Positions 47,281 through 56,543 of a stretch of DNA of 64,000 bases are shown here, in pieces. The position numbers and the translations under genes are program-made. The DNA lies in the NCBI GenBank assembly GCA_020638035.1, contig JACKJI010000002.1:1-64000 (forward strand). The letters run 5' to 3'. The number at the start of each line of letters is the position of its first letter. The stretch's first letter is position 1. Below the pieces are notes generated by a model, which was not told the DNA's origin, searched no databases, and saw only the letters and a program-made list of their open reading frames with translations. Source of the DNA: Hyphomicrobiaceae bacterium. Its GTDB lineage: Bacteria > Pseudomonadota > Alphaproteobacteria > Rhizobiales > Hyphomicrobiaceae.

Positions 47281-47304
47281 GGCCGGGTAACTCCCGGCCG
47301 TTTG
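47281..47304 (+). terminator. Terminator hairpin after the aldolase gene
   Basis: The stem CGGCCGGG/CCCGGCCG, 5-nt loop, is followed by TTTGCG. It is 50 bp after the stop and lies between convergent genes. Confidence 0.65.
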
Positions 47305-47362
47305 CGCATGCGCCCTGCCCTTTGTGCGCCGTTTCACCCAAGGCGCGACCTGCCGGCGGCCT

Positions 47363-47848
47363 CTATTCAGCCGCCGCTCTCTTCTGCCGGTCAGGCAGTT
47401 CACCGTTGAGCACGTACCGAAGAATATCGACCACCTGCGACGGCTGCTCCGCCACCGCGCATGCCGCTGCGTCGACTTCCTTCAGCGCATGCGCGTGCTC
47501 GGGCGGATGCACGATAATCAGTGGCTTGCCGAGCGCCGCTGCATAGCCCGCATCGAATGCCGCATTCCACTGCTTGTACTTGTCCCCGAAGCGAACGACG
47601 ACCACATCGGCCTTTTCGATCAGCGTGCGGGTGCGGATCGCGTTAACGCCGGCGCCCTTGCGATCGTGCCAGAACTTGTCGGGCTCGGCGCCAAGGATGA
47701 GGACGCCGCAGTCATCGCTCGCGGCGTGGTCCGTGACGGGTCCCGAGAACGCCACCTCAAGGCCGGCGGCCCGCGTGCCCTCCGCGATCTCCTGCCGCCA
47801 GTCTGTATGGATCTCGCCTGAGAGATAAACCCGCCAATTCGCGGCCAT
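47363..47848 (-). CDS. YtoQ-family protein
   Basis: This 161-residue protein belongs to the YtoQ family, related to nucleoside 2-deoxyribosyltransferases. It starts WRVYLSGEIHTDWRQEIAEG, followed by AFSGPVTDHAASDDCG and a Rossmann-like region (LIEKADVVVVRFGDKYKQWN, AAFDAGYAAALGKPLIIVHP). Its role is unknown. The ATG at 47848 has AGGAG seven bases upstream. It diverges from the ThiE-like gene. Confidence 0.88.
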   Translation of the reverse strand: MAANWRVYLSGEIHTDWRQEIAEGTRAAGLEVAFSGPVTDHAASDDCGVLILGAEPDKFWHDRKGAGVNAIRTRTLIEKADVVVVRFGDKYKQWNAAFDAGYAAALGKPLIIVHPPEHAHALKEVDAAACAVAEQPSQVVDILRYVLNGELPDRQKRAAAE

Positions 47849-48013
47849 TTCTGGTCTCCTTGCCTGTCCTGTCTGGGCGGTTGGTGTGGTATCAGGAAGC
47901 ATAGTTCCCCCTCCCCCGTGTGCAACCCTGGCAAGGCCGCTTTTCCGCCCCATTCGGACCCGATAGCCTCTCCCATCGAACTCCTGCGGCCAGAACCACG
48001 ACGGCAAGCGATC

Positions 48014-48661
48014 ATGTCCAAAAGCCATGCACCGTCCCGGCTCTATCTCGTTCTCGAGACGGGCCCTGCCGCCGCCAGCCGCCTCGATGCAGCCCTTGCC
48101 GGCGCAACGCCGTCTGCACTGTTGCTTGTGCCGCCGCCCGGCAAGGCGCTCGATGCCACGGGCGTCTTACCGCTCTTGCATACCGCTCAGGCCCGCGAGG
48201 TTGCTGTCATGCTGGCCGATGATGCGCAACTCGTGCGCACGGTGAAGGCCGATGGCGCCCATTTGACGTGGTCCAAGGACATTGCTGCCCGCGCGGCCGA
48301 AGCCCGCGAAATTCTCGGCCATCGCTACATGCTGGGGGTCGACGTCGGCCGATCCCGCCACGACGCCATGGAGATCGGTGAGGCCGGTGCCGACTACATC
48401 GCGTTCGGCATTCCGCCTCACGTCGAGGATGTCGACACCGCAACCGAGCGCCGCGCCGAACTGTGCCAGTGGTGGGGCGAGATCTTCGAGGTCCCCTGTG
48501 TCGCCTGCGACGTCACGGAACCAGAGGAGGCTGCACGGCTCGCCGACCTAGGCGCCGACTTTGTCGCCGTCGCAATACCCTCAGGCGTCAGTGCCGAGGA
48601 GATCCGCGGCTTCGTCGAGGAAGTGGACCGGCGCCTTGCCGCCACTGCGCGTGCGGCATGA
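48014..48661 (+). CDS. Thiamine phosphate synthase family protein (ThiE-like)
   Basis: This is a TIM-barrel protein of 215 residues with ThiE/TenI architecture. The C-terminal phosphate-binding parts are recognisable (GADYIAFGIPPHVEDVD, ADLGADFVAVAIPSG). The central motif, HLGQ in classical ThiE, reads GAHLTW here, so catalysis of HMP-PP plus thiazole phosphate coupling is doubtful. The last codon overlaps the start of the next gene in an ATGA. No other thi genes are adjacent. Confidence 0.75.
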   Translation: MSKSHAPSRLYLVLETGPAAASRLDAALAGATPSALLLVPPPGKALDATGVLPLLHTAQAREVAVMLADDAQLVRTVKADGAHLTWSKDIAARAAEAREILGHRYMLGVDVGRSRHDAMEIGEAGADYIAFGIPPHVEDVDTATERRAELCQWWGEIFEVPCVACDVTEPEEAARLADLGADFVAVAIPSGVSAEEIRGFVEEVDRRLAATARAA

Positions 48662-49794
48662 CGCGCTCGTTCCGACCGCCGCGCATTGGTCTCATTGCCT
48701 GTGCCATGCTTGCCGCCGCAGCCGACCCCGTGGTGGCTGAGACAAGTTCGTGGGTGCAGCGCGAGGACGATCCCGCCGCGCGTTCCAGTGCATCGCGCAG
48801 CAACCCTGCTCGGCCCAAGCGGCGCCCGGCGACGGCCGAGGCCAAGCCCACCGATCTTCTGGAAGGCCCGGGCATCTCCGCTCACTCCAAGAGCACCTCA
48901 GGGTTCGAGAAATCGAAACCACAAAGCGGCATCGCCAAGCCGGAACTCGGAAAGGACGATCCCTACTTCGCTTTTGATCAGGGTCGCTACCTTACCGCGC
49001 TGCAGCTCGCCCAGAAGGAGGCTGACAAGGGTGACTCGCGCGCCCACACGCTCATCGCGCGCATCCATGCTGAAGGCCTCGGCGTGCCCAAGAACGATGG
49101 CCTCGCCGCACAGTGGTACAAGCGCGCCGCCGAGTTGGGCGACATCGACGGCATCTTCGCCTATGGCGTGATCCTCGCTGAAGGGCGGGGCGTCGAGAAA
49201 GACCGCAGCGGCGCCGGACAGATGTTCGAGCGCGCAGCCAAGACAGGTCACGCCGCCGCCAACTACAACCTCGGGCTGTTGTTCCTCAGGGGCGATGGCA
49301 AGCCGGAGAATCCCTATCGCGCGGCCCAGCACATTCGCTACGCCGCCGAACAGGGCATAGCGGCTGCCCAGTACGACCTTGCAACCCTCTACCAGACCGG
49401 CACAGGCGTTCCTCACGATGCAGTGGAGACGTCCAAGTGGTTGCGCGCTGCGGCTGAACAGGGAATGGCCGCTGCAGCATACGACTATGCCGTGCTTCTC
49501 CTGAAAGGTTTGGGCCTCACCGCTGACGAGCCCAAGGCGGTCGAATATCTCAGGACCGCTGCTGACAAGAATATCTCCGGTGCGCAGAACCGTCTTGCCC
49601 ACGTTTATCTCGAAGGCATCGGCGTAAAGAAGGACACCGTTGAGGCTGCCAAGTGGCGCATCATCGCCAAGGCTGGAGGCTTCGGCGAGGACAAGGAACT
49701 CGACGGCATGATCTCGGGCTTGTCCAAAGCGGAACGTGCCAAGGCCGAGGCTGCCGCCGTTCAATGGCGCGAGAAGAAGTTGCTACCGTTCTAG
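48658..49794 (+). CDS. Secreted Sel1-repeat protein
   Basis: This 378-residue protein has a Sec-type leader (IGLIACAMLAAAADPVVAE), a Lys/Ser/Pro-rich linker to about residue 100 and then six or so Sel1 repeats (HAEGLGVPKNDGLAAQWYKRAA, YGVILAEGRGVEKDRSGAGQMFERAA, and so on to YLEGIGVKKDTVEAAKW). Such solenoids organise protein complexes in the periplasm. Translation is coupled to the ThiE-like gene by an ATGA overlap. Its stop codon TAG is the first CTAG of repeat copy D. Confidence 0.9.
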   Translation: MTRSFRPPRIGLIACAMLAAAADPVVAETSSWVQREDDPAARSSASRSNPARPKRRPATAEAKPTDLLEGPGISAHSKSTSGFEKSKPQSGIAKPELGKDDPYFAFDQGRYLTALQLAQKEADKGDSRAHTLIARIHAEGLGVPKNDGLAAQWYKRAAELGDIDGIFAYGVILAEGRGVEKDRSGAGQMFERAAKTGHAAANYNLGLLFLRGDGKPENPYRAAQHIRYAAEQGIAAAQYDLATLYQTGTGVPHDAVETSKWLRAAAEQGMAAAAYDYAVLLLKGLGLTADEPKAVEYLRTAADKNISGAQNRLAHVYLEGIGVKKDTVEAAKWRIIAKAGGFGEDKELDGMISGLSKAERAKAEAAAVQWREKKLLPF

Positions 49795-49918
49795 AGCGGG
49801 TCCGACCTTGGTGGACTCACTTCCACGATCGTGGCCTGCTCTAAGATCTTGTTTGAGAGACTGATTCACGCCTTCGATGGAAGCCCAAGCGTTTCCATCT
49901 CAGGCGATCAGGCTCTAG
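49791..49918 (+). repeat. 128-bp dispersed repeat, copy D
   Basis: An exact 128-bp copy bounded by CTAG at both ends, with both internal hairpins and the CCACGATCGTGG palindrome intact. It lies between the convergent Sel1 gene and ccmI; the left CTAG supplies the Sel1 stop codon. Confidence 0.92.
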
Positions 49919-50035
49919 AGCGCTCGCCTTTCACTGGTGGCACCGCGGCGATCCTTCCATTTGATGGGGCACGTCTTTCACGCTCAATTGTCGTGCTCGC
50001 GCAACGTTACGGCCTGCCGGACCACGACATACGGG

Positions 50036-51397
50036 CTATGGTTCGAGCTTGAGTTCGCGTGCGATTGCGCCAATCGCCTCAAGCACGTCGGGTGCATCGG
50101 CAAAAGTCTCCCGCGCCTTGGCCAGCGCCGCCTTGGCCTTGTCGGGTTCACCCATCACGACCCGCGAACGGATGAGGCGCCCCCAGCCTTGGGCGTCGCG
50201 CGGCTCCTTCTCAAGCCGGGCGGCCAGACCGTCGACCATGCCGCGGATCATCGCGTACTGATCGCCGGGACTGACCGGAGCGGCTGATCCAGGCTCTGCG
50301 ACGCCGGCCTGCGGGGATGCGGCTCCGGCAGCCTTATCCTGCAAGCTGCCCAAGATGCCTGGACCATTGCCCCCGAGCTGCGGAGCCGGCGGTGCCGGCA
50401 TCGTTGGCGCGGCGGGGGCTGCTGCGGCAGCCGAAGAAGGCAATTGCGCTGTAACATCTACCTTCAACTCCGCTGCGAGCGCCTCGATGCGCAGCCGGAG
50501 ATCCGGCGCCCACGGGTCATCCGGTGATGCGCCCTTGAGGATCGAAATCCAATCGTCGAGTGCGGTCTTGGCATCGCCGTCCTGAAGCTTCTTGAGCCCG
50601 AGGTAGAACCGCGCTCGCGGATTCTGTTTGTCGCGCTTCACTGTCTCCTCGAACGAGGCTGCGGCGTCGGCAGCAACGACACCATTGCCGGCACGCACCA
50701 GAACCTCACCGCGCGTTGCGTAGAGTTCAGCGTTCTCCGGCTGAAGCTTGATGGCCTTATCGTAGGCGGCCAATGCCTCGTTGAAGGAGCCTTGCGATGC
50801 ATACGACCAGCCGAGCATGCTCCAGCCGTTTGCGTCTTCCGGACTGGCCGACAGCTTCGTCACAAGCCGATCGATCATTTCATTGACGGTGGGCAGGCCG
50901 GAGCTTTGTCCCTCGCCAGCCGGCTCACCGGCACCTGATGACCGCGCTGTGGCGTCATTCGTTATTGCAGGATGGCGTGCAGGCGCAGATCCCATGTTGC
51001 CTGCGGGCACATTGCCGGCGGTTCGCGGTGCCGGAATTCGGTCGGGCTGGCCAATGCCGGTATAAAGAACGGTCGAGCCCAACGCGACCGCGGCGGCAAT
51101 GCCGACAGCGGCAAATGTACGATCTCCTGCGCTTGCAGGCGAGATCTGCGCCTTTTCTTCGCGTTCGGCGAGTATCAACCGACGGGCCAGCTCGGTTCGC
51201 GTCGACTGCGCCTCTGCTTCATCAATGCTGCCGGCCTGCAACTCGGCATCAATCTGCCGGAGTTGATCACGATAGACGGCGGAGCTTTTCACGTCGGCGC
51301 TCGACGCATCATCGCCACTGTTGCGCTGGAGGAATGGAACCGCTGCGCCCACTGCGACGATGGCAGTGATGGTGGTCAGGATGATCCACAATGTCAT
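50036..51397 (-). CDS. ccmI: Cytochrome c-type biogenesis protein CcmI
   Basis: CcmI (CycH) chaperones apocytochrome c in the haem ligation complex. The 453 residues begin with two spans (LWIILTTITAIVAVGAAVPFL and a second near 95-110, AAVGIAAAVALGSTVLYTGIG) separated by a basic leucine-rich loop, then periplasmic TPR repeats (NGWSMLGWSYASQGSFNEALAAYDKAIKL). A proline/alanine-rich linker near 320-360 precedes a last TPR-like domain. The start overlaps the ccmH stop in an ATGA. Confidence 0.94.
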   Translation of the reverse strand: MTLWIILTTITAIVAVGAAVPFLQRNSGDDASSADVKSSAVYRDQLRQIDAELQAGSIDEAEAQSTRTELARRLILAEREEKAQISPASAGDRTFAAVGIAAAVALGSTVLYTGIGQPDRIPAPRTAGNVPAGNMGSAPARHPAITNDATARSSGAGEPAGEGQSSGLPTVNEMIDRLVTKLSASPEDANGWSMLGWSYASQGSFNEALAAYDKAIKLQPENAELYATRGEVLVRAGNGVVAADAAASFEETVKRDKQNPRARFYLGLKKLQDGDAKTALDDWISILKGASPDDPWAPDLRLRIEALAAELKVDVTAQLPSSAAAAAPAAPTMPAPPAPQLGGNGPGILGSLQDKAAGAASPQAGVAEPGSAAPVSPGDQYAMIRGMVDGLAARLEKEPRDAQGWGRLIRSRVVMGEPDKAKAALAKARETFADAPDVLEAIGAIARELKLEP

Positions 51398-51909
51398 GAG
51401 GTGGGGCCTTTCTCCAGGATCTCCCGCAGGCGCTTGGTTTCATCCGCGCTCAGCTCGTCCCGGCTCTCAGCTTCAACCGAATCGAAGCCTTCGCTTGCCG
51501 GCAACGACTGCTGACGGCGCAGGAAGCGCATTAGTTGGAAGAGCACAATGATGGCGAGCAGCGCGGGCGCAAGCCACAGCAGAAGCGTGTTCAATTGAAA
51601 GGGCGGCTTCAACAGGACGAAGTTGCCGTAGCGCTCCACGACGAAGTCTATCGCCTGGGCATTGCTGTCGCCTGCCTTCAGCCGGTCGCGAATGAGGACA
51701 CGCAGGTCTTTCGCCAGCGGTGCATTGGAATCATCGATCGACTGGTTCGGACATACGACGCAGCGCAGCTCCTGGCTGATCACCCTTGCGCGCGACTCCA
51801 GTTTGGGGTCGCTGAGCATCTCGTCCGGGGTGACAGCAAACGCGACCGCTACCGGCAACAGAAGGGATAAGAGGATGCCGAGGACCAGGCACTTGCGGTG
51901 AGGTGTCAT
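51394..51909 (-). CDS. ccmH: Cytochrome c-type biogenesis protein CcmH
   Basis: CcmH is the thiol reductant of apocytochrome c in System I maturation. The 171 residues have a signal peptide (CLVLGILLSLLLPVAVAFA), the defining motif SQELRCVVCPNQSIDDSNA, and a C-terminal membrane anchor (LNTLLLWLAPALLAIIVLF). Translation is coupled to ccmG upstream and ccmI downstream by ATGA overlaps. Confidence 0.96.
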   Translation of the reverse strand: MTPHRKCLVLGILLSLLLPVAVAFAVTPDEMLSDPKLESRARVISQELRCVVCPNQSIDDSNAPLAKDLRVLIRDRLKAGDSNAQAIDFVVERYGNFVLLKPPFQLNTLLLWLAPALLAIIVLFQLMRFLRRQQSLPASEGFDSVEAESRDELSADETKRLREILEKGPTS

Positions 51910-52442
51910 GACTTGACCCCAAGGCTCGCGAGTAACGGCACGAAGACCTCCTGCCACACCTCCTCGGTAACGGGACCGGCGTGGCGGTAGCGAATGCGCC
52001 CGGCGGTGTCGATGACAAATGTTTCAGGAACGCCTGTCACTCCCATCTCGATGCCGGCGCGCCCGGACGGGTCATCGCCAACCGCGATGTAGGGATTCTG
52101 GTACTGACGGAGCCAGCGACCGCCCTGGCCTGGCTTGTCCTTCCAGTTCAGCCCATAGAGCGGCACGACTTTCTCACGCGCAATGCGCATCAACGTCGGG
52201 TGCTCGAGCCGGCACCCTGGACACCAGGATGCGTAGATGTTGAGCAGCATGACTTGACCCTGCAGCTTGCTGCTATCCAGCGGTGCTGATGTGCCCTCAA
52301 CCGGCGGGAGGCTGAACCTGGGCGGTGGCTTGTCGATCAGCATCGACGGCAGCTTGTGCGGATCGAGGCGTAGCGCAAAGCCAAATGCCAACGCCACCAC
52401 GGCAAAGATCATAACCGGCCCTACCGCCGCCCACCTGGACAT
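51906..52442 (-). CDS. ccmG: Thiol:disulfide interchange protein CcmG (DsbE)
   Basis: CcmG is a membrane-anchored periplasmic thioredoxin that reduces the apocytochrome/CcmH disulfide. The 178 residues contain an N-terminal span (VGPVMIFAVVALAFGFALRL), the active site ASWCPGCRLEHP and the family loop GVTGVPETFVID. It starts 12 bp after ccmF ends, and its stop overlaps ccmH in an ATGA. Confidence 0.96.
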   Translation of the reverse strand: MSRWAAVGPVMIFAVVALAFGFALRLDPHKLPSMLIDKPPPRFSLPPVEGTSAPLDSSKLQGQVMLLNIYASWCPGCRLEHPTLMRIAREKVVPLYGLNWKDKPGQGGRWLRQYQNPYIAVGDDPSGRAGIEMGVTGVPETFVIDTAGRIRYRHAGPVTEEVWQEVFVPLLASLGVKS

Positions 52443-52453
52443 GCCCGCCTATC

Positions 52454-54439
52454 CTATTCTGCCGCGACCGGTCTTGCCGCCGCCGGTTGGCGTGTCGCAA
52501 CACCGATCCTGAAGCGGCGGTCCGACAGAGACACAAACCCGCCAGCCGCCATGACAAGGGCACCGATCCAGATCCAGATCACAAGGGGATGGTGATAGAT
52601 CCTGACGGTCCATCCGCCTTTGTCGTCGGGATCACCAATCACAACATAGAGGTTTGACGCGGGAGTGGTGCGGATGGCTGCGACGGTCGTCAGCTGCTCT
52701 CGTTCGGGGAAGAAACGACGTTCCGATCTAAGCTTTGTTACCGGCGTGCCGTTACGTGTCACGATGAACTCGGCATGTTGCGCAGAGTAGTTGGGACCGC
52801 GCGCCTGATTGATCGACGCAAGGCCAACATCATATCCGGCGATCTTGACGGCTGGTCCGCCGACCTCCACACGCTCAACAACCTCGCTCGACCAGGCGGA
52901 AATGCCCGTGATTCCGATTACCGAGAGCCCGAGCCCCGCGTGAGCCATGACGAGGCCGACAATCGCGGCCGGCGTTGAACGCAAAAGCTTCAAGGATTCG
53001 CCAAGCGACGTGCGCCCCAGACGCGAGCGGCGTACCAGAACGAGCAGCGAGCCGACGACCACCCAAGCAGCAAGGGCCATCGCAGCGGCTGCAAATAGCG
53101 AACGCCCGAGCGTGAACATCAGTACGACTGCGAGCGCAAGCAGGCCAGCGATGCCGGCTGGCTTCAAGCGCTGCAGCGCGCCCCAAACCGTATCGCGCTT
53201 CCATTTCAGAACCGGCCCCACGGCCATTGCCACCAGGAGCGGCACCATGATCGGTAGGAAGGTGGCGTTGTAGTATGGTGGACCGACCGAGATCTTGTCG
53301 TCGCCCAGAATATCGATCACCAGCGGATAGAATGTGCCGATGAAAACCGTGGCGCAAGCCACCGTAAGGAACGCGTTGTTAAGTGTCAGGCCTGCCTCTC
53401 GGCTCACCATCGAGAATGGCGCACCGTATTTGAGTGTTGGCATGCGCCAGGCGTAAAGAATGAGCGACGCACCGACGGTCGCCACGATCAACGCCAGGAT
53501 GAATACACCGCGCGACGGATCACTGGCGAACGCATGCACGCTGGTGAGGACTCCGGAGCGGACCAGGAACGTGCCAATCAGTGACAGCGTAAACGTCAGG
53601 ATGCCGAGGAGGATCGTCCAGCTGAGCAGAGCATTGCGACGTTCGACGACGAGTGCGGAATGAAGCAATGCCGTTCCAGCAAGCCAGGGCATGAACGACG
53701 CATTCTCGACAGGATCCCAGTACCACCAGCCGCCCCATCCCAGCGTGTAATAGGCCCAGAAGCTGCCGATCGCGATGCCGATCGTCAGAAAGCACCACGC
53801 CGCAAGCACCCAGGGCCGCACGCAGCGGGCCCAACTCGCGTCGATCTTGCCTTCGATCAACGCTGCTACGGAGAACGAAAAAGCGATTGAGAACCCGACA
53901 TAGCCGAGATAGAGGAAGGGTGGATGAAATGCGAGACCCGGATCCTGCAGGATCGGGTTCAGCCCATTACCCTCGACAGGCACAAACGGCAGCCTCTCGA
54001 ACGGGTTCGACGTGAACAGGATAAAGGCGAGAAAGCCTGCCGATATGAGGCCTTGCACAGCAAGCGTGTTGGCACGCAAGGTCGCTTGCAACTGAGCCTT
54101 GCCAAGCGCCACACTGGCGCCGAACACTGCAAGAATGAGGACCCATAGCAACATGGATCCCTCGTGATTACCCCACACACCCGACACCTTGTAGAGCATG
54201 GGCTTCAGCGTGTGGGAGTTTGCCGCAACGACGCTGAGCGAGAAGTCGGACGTGATGAACGCATGCGTGAGGACGGCATAGGCGTATGCGATGCACGCGA
54301 ACTGAATGAGTGACGCGGTTGATGCGAACGTCATCGCCTGGCGATCGCGGTTCAACGTACCGGCGAGGGGAACGACGCCCTGAAGCAGGGCGACCACGAA
54401 TGCGAGTATCAGCGCGAATTGTCCGGTCTCGGCCAGCAT
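52454..54439 (-). CDS. ccmF: Haem lyase CcmF
   Basis: CcmF is the large subunit of the cytochrome c haem ligase. The 661 residues form about 15 spans; the tryptophan-rich WWD domain is present (WGGWWYWDPVENASFMPWLAG), with periplasmic histidines nearby and the large periplasmic loop near the C-terminus (ISAWSSEVVERVEVGGPAVKIAG). It is first in the ccmF-G-H-I row. ccmE, which usually precedes it, is not in the window; the next genes upstream are a PPIase and multihaem cytochromes. Confidence 0.97.
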   Translation of the reverse strand: MLAETGQFALILAFVVALLQGVVPLAGTLNRDRQAMTFASTASLIQFACIAYAYAVLTHAFITSDFSLSVVAANSHTLKPMLYKVSGVWGNHEGSMLLWVLILAVFGASVALGKAQLQATLRANTLAVQGLISAGFLAFILFTSNPFERLPFVPVEGNGLNPILQDPGLAFHPPFLYLGYVGFSIAFSFSVAALIEGKIDASWARCVRPWVLAAWCFLTIGIAIGSFWAYYTLGWGGWWYWDPVENASFMPWLAGTALLHSALVVERRNALLSWTILLGILTFTLSLIGTFLVRSGVLTSVHAFASDPSRGVFILALIVATVGASLILYAWRMPTLKYGAPFSMVSREAGLTLNNAFLTVACATVFIGTFYPLVIDILGDDKISVGPPYYNATFLPIMVPLLVAMAVGPVLKWKRDTVWGALQRLKPAGIAGLLALAVVLMFTLGRSLFAAAAMALAAWVVVGSLLVLVRRSRLGRTSLGESLKLLRSTPAAIVGLVMAHAGLGLSVIGITGISAWSSEVVERVEVGGPAVKIAGYDVGLASINQARGPNYSAQHAEFIVTRNGTPVTKLRSERRFFPEREQLTTVAAIRTTPASNLYVVIGDPDDKGGWTVRIYHHPLVIWIWIGALVMAAGGFVSLSDRRFRIGVATRQPAAARPVAAE

Positions 54440-54733
54440 CGGTCCTGCTTCGATTGATGCATTGTCTTGCTGGGTTGCAAACTAACAGAAGACGGCATCA
54501 TTGCGAGAACGCTTGCTCATCTGTTCGACCAACCCGTTGTCATTAACCACTGATGTGTGGCCGGGAGGGCTGCCTGCGCAAGAGGAAAGTGGATCGTTCT
54601 TTGGCGGCGTGACCGCAGACGGCCCATACTGCTCGGGCGCAGCGTTGGCGTCCTCCCGACAAGGGCTGTGGATAATCCGAGCCGGCAACCCTGCTGGACG
54701 TTGCCGCCGAACACCGCCATCGACGGTCGGCTC
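54440..54733. other. Gap between ccmF and the PPIase gene
   Basis: These 294 bp hold no gene. There is no recognisable terminator, so transcription could run from the cytochrome genes into ccmF. ccmE is not here. Confidence 0.4.
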
Positions 54734-55735
54734 CTACTTCAGAGCGCTTGCGAGAAATTCAGCAAAAGCAGACTGATCGACGGAAATTCGCCCTCTGACG
54801 GTTTTAACGTAGCTATTCCATTGATCTTTCGCGCGTTCCCGCTCGAACAACGAGACGGCGCGCTGTTTGACTTCGTCGAAAGGCACGACGGCTGACGGGA
54901 TCTTCTCGTCAATCCTGAAAAGTGCGATCCCTTCCAGCAACCGGACAGGACCGACCACCTGGCCCGTTGGAGCAGAGCGGAGCGCGGCCTCGGCTGCCTC
55001 GCCGAGTTGCCCCTCATGGACCAGACCTATTTCGCCGCCCTGTTCGGCCGAGTTGTGCTTGGAGTGGGTGCGTGCGACGACGGCAAAGTCCTCACCCGAA
55101 GCGATCCTCAGTGCGTACTCTTGCGCCGTTGTCTCAGCAGCGCGCCAGGTTTCCACGCTGGAGCTCGGATCGACAGCGATCAGCAGGAGCCTAAGCCGGT
55201 AGGCCGCCGGCCGCGTGAACAGGTCCGACCGGCTTTCGTAGAATGTGCGGACATTCGCCTCGGTTGGCGGCTCGACCCGGCTGATCTCGTTCTTCAGCGC
55301 CTCAATCCGCAAATCCGTCTCGATCTCCTGCCGCAGCTTCGGCATCCGCTCGCTGATCTGCGGCCACTCAGGCCGCTCGCCAAACTTGCTCTTGATGTCA
55401 GCGAGACGCTTTTCCACGACAGTCTCGTCGATCTTCATCGCGCGCGCTGCTGCCTCAGCAGCCAGCACTCTGTCGATCAGAAATGCGTCGATGGCCTCGT
55501 CGGCCAGAGCGCGCATGCGATCGGGCGAGCCTGAGTGATAGAGTTTGGAGCGCAAATAAGCGCGCAGATAGGGCTCAAAAACCTCGCCGGTGACAGGCTC
55601 GCCATCAACGCGTGCGATGACCTGCTTTTCCTGCTCAGCCGCCAGCGACGGCAGCGCCAGTGCCACCGCGGCCGCCCAGAGCGCGCTGCACAATGCGAGT
55701 GTCATGACATGCGGCCGCCGCCGCCTTGTGCTCAT
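54734..55735 (-). CDS. Parvulin-type peptidyl-prolyl isomerase (SurA/PrsA-like)
   Basis: This 333-residue exported chaperone has the leader VMTLALCSALWAAAVALALPSLAA, an N-terminal helical chaperone part with KMDGEPVTG-like features (ARVDGEPVTGEVFEPYLRAY, DFLIDRVLAAEAAARAM-like helices), and a parvulin domain near 175-270 (GGEIGLVHEGQLGEAAEAAL, VVGPVRLLEGIALFRIDEK). It probably helps fold exported or outer-membrane proteins. Its ATG overlaps the stop of the tetrahaem cytochrome gene in an ATGA, which ties it to the cytochrome cluster. Confidence 0.9.
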   Translation of the reverse strand: MSTRRRRPHVMTLALCSALWAAAVALALPSLAAEQEKQVIARVDGEPVTGEVFEPYLRAYLRSKLYHSGSPDRMRALADEAIDAFLIDRVLAAEAAARAMKIDETVVEKRLADIKSKFGERPEWPQISERMPKLRQEIETDLRIEALKNEISRVEPPTEANVRTFYESRSDLFTRPAAYRLRLLLIAVDPSSSVETWRAAETTAQEYALRIASGEDFAVVARTHSKHNSAEQGGEIGLVHEGQLGEAAEAALRSAPTGQVVGPVRLLEGIALFRIDEKIPSAVVPFDEVKQRAVSLFERERAKDQWNSYVKTVRGRISVDQSAFAEFLASALK

Positions 55736-56505
55736 TTGACGTGGCAGGACAGACAAATATTGCTGCCTTTGTTGGTGAGCCGCATGAACGCAGGATTGGT
55801 GCCCGAGCCGCGGTGCGGATCGTGGCAGGTCGCGCATTCCACGAACGGCTGGTCAACCCCATTGACGCTACGCGTGTAGAGGATCATGTCCGTCTTGTCG
55901 CGATTGGCGTTGGGGACGCGCTCTGTGTCCACCCACCAGCGCGTGCGCCCCAGCATCAACGCCGATTGCAGACCAGTGGCACTGTTGACGAAGTCGGGAT
56001 CGATCTGGCCACGGCCGTCGGCGAAGCCACCGTATTGCACTCCGACCGGATGGTCGTTGCGCAAGTCGACGCCGAGATTGGCGATAACATTTGGACTGAG
56101 TGCCCCCACGCCCGAACGGATGCGTCCATCGCCAAGGCCGCTGCCTGGCGCATTGATCACCGTGTCCATCGCCTGGGTGCCGTCGTGGCAGGACAGGCAA
56201 GCCGTAGAAACCGATCCCACCGGCAGGATCTTTCCATCGATGGTCGCGCTGTCATAGGTGCGGTAGGCCTGCACGCCGCCGGGCTTGTTCCAGAGCGGTG
56301 CTTCGACGTCCGCATTGCCGCCATGTGGTGTGTGGCAGTAGACGCAGACTTCGTAGTTGTCGTTCGTGCCGGTAGCAAGATCATGCTTGGAGCCCACGAT
56401 GCCGGACTGTGCCGACGCAGTGGCGCACCAGCCCAACGCCGCGGCCATGACGGCGCACAGCGCAGCGCCGAGCCGCACAGCCGACCACCTACTTTCCACT
56501 TGCAT
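55732..56505 (-). CDS. Tetrahaem cytochrome c (doubled CXXCH motif)
   Basis: This 257-residue protein has a signal peptide (ALCAVMAAALGWCATASAQ) and four haem-binding sites: CVYCH, CLSCH, CATCH and CLSCH. The first and third are followed by TPHGG and DPHRG, as in NrfB/decahaem-type multihaem proteins that use histidine pairs. The middle of the protein is loop-rich with few hydrophobic stretches. It should sit in the periplasm or at the surface and carry electrons. Translationally coupled to the PPIase gene. Confidence 0.93.
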   Translation of the reverse strand: MQVESRWSAVRLGAALCAVMAAALGWCATASAQSGIVGSKHDLATGTNDNYEVCVYCHTPHGGNADVEAPLWNKPGGVQAYRTYDSATIDGKILPVGSVSTACLSCHDGTQAMDTVINAPGSGLGDGRIRSGVGALSPNVIANLGVDLRNDHPVGVQYGGFADGRGQIDPDFVNSATGLQSALMLGRTRWWVDTERVPNANRDKTDMILYTRSVNGVDQPFVECATCHDPHRGSGTNPAFMRLTNKGSNICLSCHVK

Positions 56506-56543
56506 CGCCAATCCGTCCCCCTTCGCCTTGGCCGGAGCGTGAC

